NCBI GenBank assembly: GCA_001939145.1
Contig: LSRX01000342.1
Span: forward strand, 57,305-121,304
Source of the DNA: Symbiodinium microadriaticum
Taxonomy: Eukaryota; Sar; Dinophyceae; Suessiales; Symbiodiniaceae
Length of the DNA stretch: 64,000 nucleotides
Direction: 5' to 3'
Position 1 is the first letter of the stretch. Each line of letters opens with the position of its first letter. Positions 58,514 through 64,000 of this stretch are shown one piece after another. A model generated the notes under the pieces. It was given only the letters and a program-made list of their open reading frames with translations. It was not told the origin of the DNA and did not search any database. The position numbers were made by a program, and so were the translations under genes.

Positions 58514-61300
58514 TTAGGTCTCATCGTTCACTACTGATACATACCGGTTCAGACTGTAGTCGAACGTGCAATGCAGTGTAATGGTGGAATAATAGTAGCC
58601 CAGACTTGCAACGGCCGGCACCAAGATGGGGAAGATCCATCGCGGAATGCATGGGCATTCTCTGAAACGGCGAACAATCGTCCATATCTTCGCATGACGG
58701 TACAACTCGAAGTCTACGTTCTCCAACATGATAACGAGATCTGTCGGGGCGAAGCTGCTAAACACGATCTCATCCACGTCCAGAATGAAAGACACCGCCA
58801 AGCAGTTCAAGAGGAGATCTTCTACGGTTGTGAGTCCCACCAACAAATCAACCCCAAAGAAGACGGTAAAGACGCCGATCAGCGCTGAAGCGAGGCCAAC
58901 AAAAAATAGCAAAATGCAGTCATACTTGGCGTAGCCCACGAACTTTGCTGAGGCCTGCCCTCGATCCATCTGAATCCACGATGCTGAACCTTCCCCAAGG
59001 GCAGTGGCAGGCAGCAGATAGAAGTGAATGAAACAGCTCCAGAGATCACGGCAACCCTGCACCACCAGCAGAAAGATCGCAAGGAACCGAAACACGTGAG
59101 TCTCGACTCCATAGACCTTGCCGTCTGCTGCCGGATCCAGCGCTGCGACAGAACTCTGAACTTGCTCTTGCTCCGAGTCGCTGAGAAAGAACTTCATATG
59201 CTGAAAGATATGAGTTAGGGCATCGCGAGTGACACTCTGAAGCTCGTAGAGGCCGAAGTCGGTCTCCCGATTGTCGGCCGTCACATTGAAACCCCCAAGT
59301 CCGAGGAACGGTGGCTGGTTCCAGCCCGTTGGAAAAAAAAGGCTGTCTGCCTGCCCGATGCCATACATGCATGGATGAGGATCACCCCCAGCATCTGCAA
59401 GCATCCGTACTTGCCAAAGCATAGCTAGCAGCCCGAACTGAATCAGGAGACTCATCACGACCATAGAAAATGAGGCCCGACAAAGGGAGCCATATCCGCT
59501 CTGCCAGCCGCTGCTGCGATACAGGCACCATGTGATCACTAAGGCACTGTAGCACGTGTTGATTGGCATGGGTTCGACCGTTTCAGTGTGCATTAGCATG
59601 CTGACCTGGTCTTCCTCGTGCTCACGTTCCACCCTAGTTAGAGGTACATAGAGCCCAGCATTCGCTCCTTCACTGATCATAATCCACTGTCCCTCTTCCA
59701 ACCAACCCGTCACTTTCTCACCCTTATGCAACTCGTCCAGCGGGCACATCTCTCCATCACGCAGGCGATAGTACTTGGCGAAAGTTTCCGTGATCTTGAA
59801 GGCCGTCGCGTCCTGGGGCAGAGCTACGGTCCAGAAACGCACAGCAAAGTGAACTTGCATCTACGATGCGTGCAGTTAAAACGCAGCGCAAGCAGGAAAA
59901 CAGCTGACTGGTCCCCAAAAACATGTGCAAAGGATCCTCCTCACTTTGTTTCACATCTGACCGGCGGAGATACTTGTCAGGATCTCCAGCAAGTTGCAAC
60001 CAGTCTTCTTGTTGCCGAGCCCCTTTCATCACTCTTTGAATGCAACTTCCTTGAACCCGGTCGTCTTGGTAGAGGCCCCGACTCACTCTGCCGCCCGTTT
60101 CATTTTTCATGGTGCGAAGTCGAGTTGTTGCCAATACCTTGAAACTTCGCGGCATGTCCGCATCACAAGTTGCCATGACCAGCTTCATGTCCACCTGCAC
60201 GCACTTCACAAGGCAGAAAGACAAGGAACAACGGAGCAGCCACTGAAATGCAGGACGTAAGGGGCGCGGGGGCCTTCAAAGGTAGGAACTTGTCCTCGCC
60301 GAGCTTTAGCCACTCTCGCCCCCGGCTACCCGTCACGATGTCGCCCGACACTTTCTCCCCTTTGCGAGCATAGATCGGTGGGTCGTGGACATTGGCGGAG
60401 TGTGGAGAGGACGTGTACTCCACTTTCTCGGCAATGACCTCGTACGTCTTCAGGCCTCATACTGTGCCACTGATGGATGACTCTATAGGCGAACATGGCA
60501 CTCGCACGCTTGACATGGAAAGACTTGGGGTTCGGACGATGAAGCAGGCAGGTTCTGACATAGGTCCCGTTCTCCAGGCATAGCCAGTCCTCAGGGATAA
60601 GGTCCTCCTCGTTGAAGACGTGGTAAAGGGTTGCAAGGTTGAAGATAAGTCGAACCACAAAACGACGAGAGGTTTGTCTGTCGTCCTTGGCTTCCTTTGC
60701 GTCCAGCTCCTTCATCACCGCTGCCTCCCTGAGATCACCCAGCAGTCGATTGTACTTGTCATACACGCTCTGCAAGGGTTTCCGTTGGATTGTCACGATG
60801 GCGCCTTTGGCAAGGTCTCCAGGCCGAACAAGCCCCCGAAGCTCCTTCCCTTGCTGCAGGACCTCGGCCTTCACCTCGTTCGAGGCACACCTCGTTGGAT
60901 GTGCCAAGGGACGCACCTGCGCACACTCCACTCTGAAGGCGGCGTTCTTCCCGGCCTCCTCCGATCACAATGTGTTTTTGTGTACGGTGCGGTTCAAGTC
61001 AGACGTCATACTTACCCGAACCTGTCCTGCTGTCTGGGAGCCGCCTCGAACGCCATCTTCACCGGAGGCATGTCCGGCCTCAGGATACCAGGAGCACCCC
61101 CCCGCTGTGGGGCACGGTACTCGGCTGAGTCTTCCAATAGCTTGCTTGTCCTTGCAACATCTTACACTCCCCACACAGCCGACAGTCTCGATCACAGCTC
61201 AGGTAGCCGGCGTCGCCACGGACTTCGTCGCAGCCTGCTTCAAGAACCGCACAAGAACACAAGCTGGCAGATGCTGGCAGCTGGACCGTCTTGACAGTCT
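58514..61300 (-). CDS. M3: membrane protein with three SH3-like segments, unrecognised family
   Basis: The last exon (58514 to about 59840) gives about 440 residues. It starts with an SH3b-like segment (KYYRLRDGEMCPLDELHKGE, then GQWIMISEGANAGLYVPL) and continues with several hydrophobic helices, including SMVVMSLLIQFGLLAMLWQ and FLAIFLLVVQGC, and SFILDVDEIVFSSFAPTDLV. Two upstream exons carry similar segments: about 59900-60150 (RSFKVLATTRLRTMKNETGG, EDWLQLAG) and about 60240-60460 (TYEVIAEKVEYTSS, ARKGEKVSGDIV, REWLKLGEDKFLPL). A more N-terminal exon lies at about 60460-60930 (FNLATLYHVFNEEDLIPEDW). Short stretches with Cys at 61080-61260 may be further 5' coding. SH3b-type modules bind peptides or cell-wall-like ligands in other proteins; here that is only analogy. 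The ATG at 59860 is in frame but probably internal, because the SH3 pattern continues across exons. Start not found. Confidence 0.6.
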
Positions 61301-61347
61301 GACAATGTCTGATAGATGGCTAACGGCATGCTTCTTGGAAGGAAGCC

Positions 61348-64000
61348 TTGGGTCACCCCCCCCCCCCAAAGTTCGCAACGAAATGGAATGAGGAGAGCTG
61401 TCGGTGTAGCTTCGAGGAGCTCTCAGCGAAATCTAGCAGAATCCGGAATCCCATCACGGCGTGGCATGGAACCTTGATGTTCCGCCAACAGCACATCCAG
61501 ACGTCCTGCCTCTGCATCGAACCAGGACTCGTCGGCCACCTGCCACGGCAGGGTAAACCCGGATCTGCGCCAACCTTTCTGCGAAGTTCAGCGGCCTGCC
61601 TTGGAAGACATCCTTCGGACGAGTCCCGCCTCGATCGCGGGGAGGGAATCTGCCGTGCCCCAACCCGAATTAGACTGAATTCTGCACCCTCACACTCTTT
61701 CAGGAAGGCTCTCGACTCCCACCCTGCTTCATTGAACCACACGCAAAAACTAAACCCCGGGAGTTGCAGCAACGAATCTTACGACCGAAACGTCCTTGGA
61801 GCTGGAAGCGAAGGCCCCACACTCTGAAACTACATGGGTAGTTCTCTAAATTGGGGTCCAATTTTAGGATCCTTTCTTATAACTGTGCCATGCTACATTG
61901 GGGACCTGAAAAACGACCCTGATTTAGAGAACTACCCATATTGTGAACCTGAGCTCTCTTGCAGTCTTTGCCGCCCTGTATTGCCTTCTCCTGCGGCCCG
62001 GCAAATCGGCTGACCGGTGACGGGAGTTGATCCCAGGCGGCGCGAGGGAGGCCAAACTGAACCCTTGGGCCACAGACAAGTTCCCGTATACCCTACCATA
62101 TATATAATCATACTACCTTCCATTCTCACATGCAAATTCTCCTGAACAGTCTGCGTCAAAAGGTTCAACACCAAACACATGCACATGCGAGACTGCAAAA
62201 CTTGAAAGACACACAATCGTTTCGCCTACCAGTGAACAGCTTGCATCGGTGTTGGAATGCTACCAGATTTAAGCTGCCATGCAGAAACAACAAGAGCGGT
62301 AAACAAGCATTGTATACCAGGAAGCTAGACATGCGCCAATCAGACACATTGGTTGTTTGCTGGACCCAGAGATGTCTGCTTGCAAACCTTGTGGTGATTC
62401 TAGTTCGCTGGTCTTGGGGTTGCAAACAGCTTGGCTGTTTTGACCATGTTTTGCGTGCTTGAGGTCAGACGATCGGTCGGCACCCGCATCCATTCCAAAA
62501 CTTCGGAGACTAGGATGTTTCGCTAGCTTGCCTTGTGAGCAGCTTGCATGCACAGCGAAAGACAAGGCAGCACACGCGTGATCACGGGCCATCGGCCGTT
62601 TTTGGGTTTCTGCGCGCCTCCCCACGGCAGAGCATCGGGTTTCAAGATGCGAAAAACCAAACGTCGCTGGCAGGCTCACTTCTGCTCAATAGTTGCGAGT
62701 TTTTCACATATTATTCCGTGAGAACGCAGCCCGGTGTTTAGGGCATTTTCGTAATGTGAATGGATGTTGGTAGTTTTCCCTATTTTGCTGCCGACTTCCC
62801 CCCAAACCACCCCGTTCCTTTTGAATCACGCCAAAGTCGCAAAAGTAACAAAAACACAGGGCACACGAACGCGCGCCACCGTGCAAAAAGCTGCACAGAG
62901 CACGCAATGAAACATGCTGGGGGGCACGCTGCAATTTCACTGGATCCAACTTCGGCAAGACGCACAGCACTTGTGCCGCCGCCATGCACAACGCCCACGG
63001 CAACACGAATGAAGAGAAGCACTGGTGGCAAATCTTCATCCTGCACTAGCTTCTGTTTCATGTTGTCTCAGCCCTCACCCGTTGAAAAACAAACTGCATG
63101 TTTCAAAAGCTTCGCATTCGCTGGCAAGGAAAGGACTGGCATTCGCATTGCCAGTGGTTGCGCAGATACATGGTGCTTTTGCGATTTCAGAATGTGATGC
63201 AGCACAGCTTACCGGAAGCGTTTGATACGACAAATATGCGGTAATTTCTGAAGTGGAACTCACACATACACAGAGAAATGAGTCATTTTTTGTTTTTATG
63301 TGTTCATAACGATTTGAATATATCTTTCAACCATTGAAGCATGAAAACCAAATCGCTGACTCGAACTTCGACGCTCTTCTTTATCGTAAGCAGTCGAGAG
63401 TTCACCACGAAGGGCTCATTCGCATGTTTCACGTCTGCGGTTTAGAACTGCCACACTATCCGGGTTACGGTTGAAGCACGAGCGATTTTGTTTCAGATGC
63501 GCAATTGCTCAGATGAGCATGATACCGCTCCGCCCCAACAGGATAACCCCACCAAGGGCGAAAGTTCGCTATGCTAAGAAGCCAAAAGTGCCAAAGGCGG
63601 CAGGGTGTGTCAAAATTGTCTAGCATGACTCTGCACCGTGCAATGTCTTCGCTGCGTGTACCATGGACATGACATGAGACTGCACTGATAACAAGGAGCC
63701 ATGCTGAATGACAGCGTGGAAACAGAATCAAGCTTGTCTCACAATGAAACTCAATGTGCTTGCTGCTTGTGTTTTGGACTATGTAAACAAACAGTCCATG
63801 ACCGATTTTCCAAAAGCTGCAACCACCCACTTTAAAAAGACCTTCAATATTCAGGGTTCATTGCACGAAACCATAAAAATACATTGTTATTCACATGCAT
63901 CAACGACTAGTGCCTTGCTGACATGTTCTTGAAAAAGGAAAACAAAGCGAAACGAAACGTGGAAGCTGGTTTCAAGTCAAACACGTAGTGATTGAGAAAT
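61348..64000. other. Stretch with no recognised gene
   Basis: Contains one P1 element (61835-61938) and otherwise unique sequence that becomes more AT-rich toward the end. Short open frames on both strands overlap each other and resemble nothing I recognise. Telomere-like repeats are nearly absent, in contrast to 1-31 kb. Confidence 0.5.
61835..61938. repeat. Palindromic MITE-like element, family P1, copy 3
   Basis: TGGGTAGTTCTCTAAA at 61835-61850 is exactly inverted as TTTAGAGAACTACCCA at 61923-61938, with similarity continuing inward. 104 bp, no ORF. The best-preserved copy of P1 in the window. Confidence 0.85.

Overview
This window looks like nuclear DNA of a dinoflagellate, probably of the Symbiodiniaceae type; that assignment is inference. 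It is not bacterial. Genes are broken into short exons. Many introns start with GC or GA instead of GT and end in AG followed by G, a known dinoflagellate signature. The recognisable genes between about 31.8 and 61 kb all read on the minus strand, as in the unidirectional gene clusters of dinoflagellates. Thousands of bases are degenerate TTTAGGG/CCCTAAA, the plant/dinoflagellate-type telomere repeat, scattered in both orientations and not confined to an end.

Layout. 1-31.4 kb is almost gene-free: telomere-like tracts, a 63-bp minisatellite (2.1-4.6 kb) with a 438-bp higher-order repeat, small palindromic elements, microsatellites, tandem duplications and an assembly gap (16862-17098). Its one strong exception is a 1.6-kb element at 7.25-8.86 kb. 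It has perfect 43-bp terminal inverted repeats, an ORF reading inward, and a ~260-bp near-perfect hairpin.

From 31.8 kb come minus-strand genes: a kelch-repeat gene whose seven blades are each a 112-115-nt exon plus a 26-nt microexon; a P-loop/superfamily-1 helicase-like gene with upstream Tudor/Agenet-like exons; an intron-poor DEDDy 3'-5' exonuclease gene; two tandem paralogous genes for an unrecognised multi-pass membrane protein (called M1 and M2 here); and a third membrane protein gene (M3) with three SH3-like segments ahead of its transmembrane part. From 61.4 kb to the end I recognise no gene.

The most interesting result is the introns. Several can be placed to the base because the protein reads continuously, or matches its paralog, only when they are removed. 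Several are made largely of telomere-like repeats, are 56-270 bp long, and are flanked by short direct repeats (6-10 bp) that straddle the splice sites. M1 has at least four introns in a stretch where its neighbour M2 has a single 698-nt exon, while M2 has its own intron a few codons from one of M1's. This fits repeated, recent insertion of telomere-repeat-bearing introns (introner-like or repair-derived). No function can be given to M1, M2 or the ORF in the 7.3-kb element.
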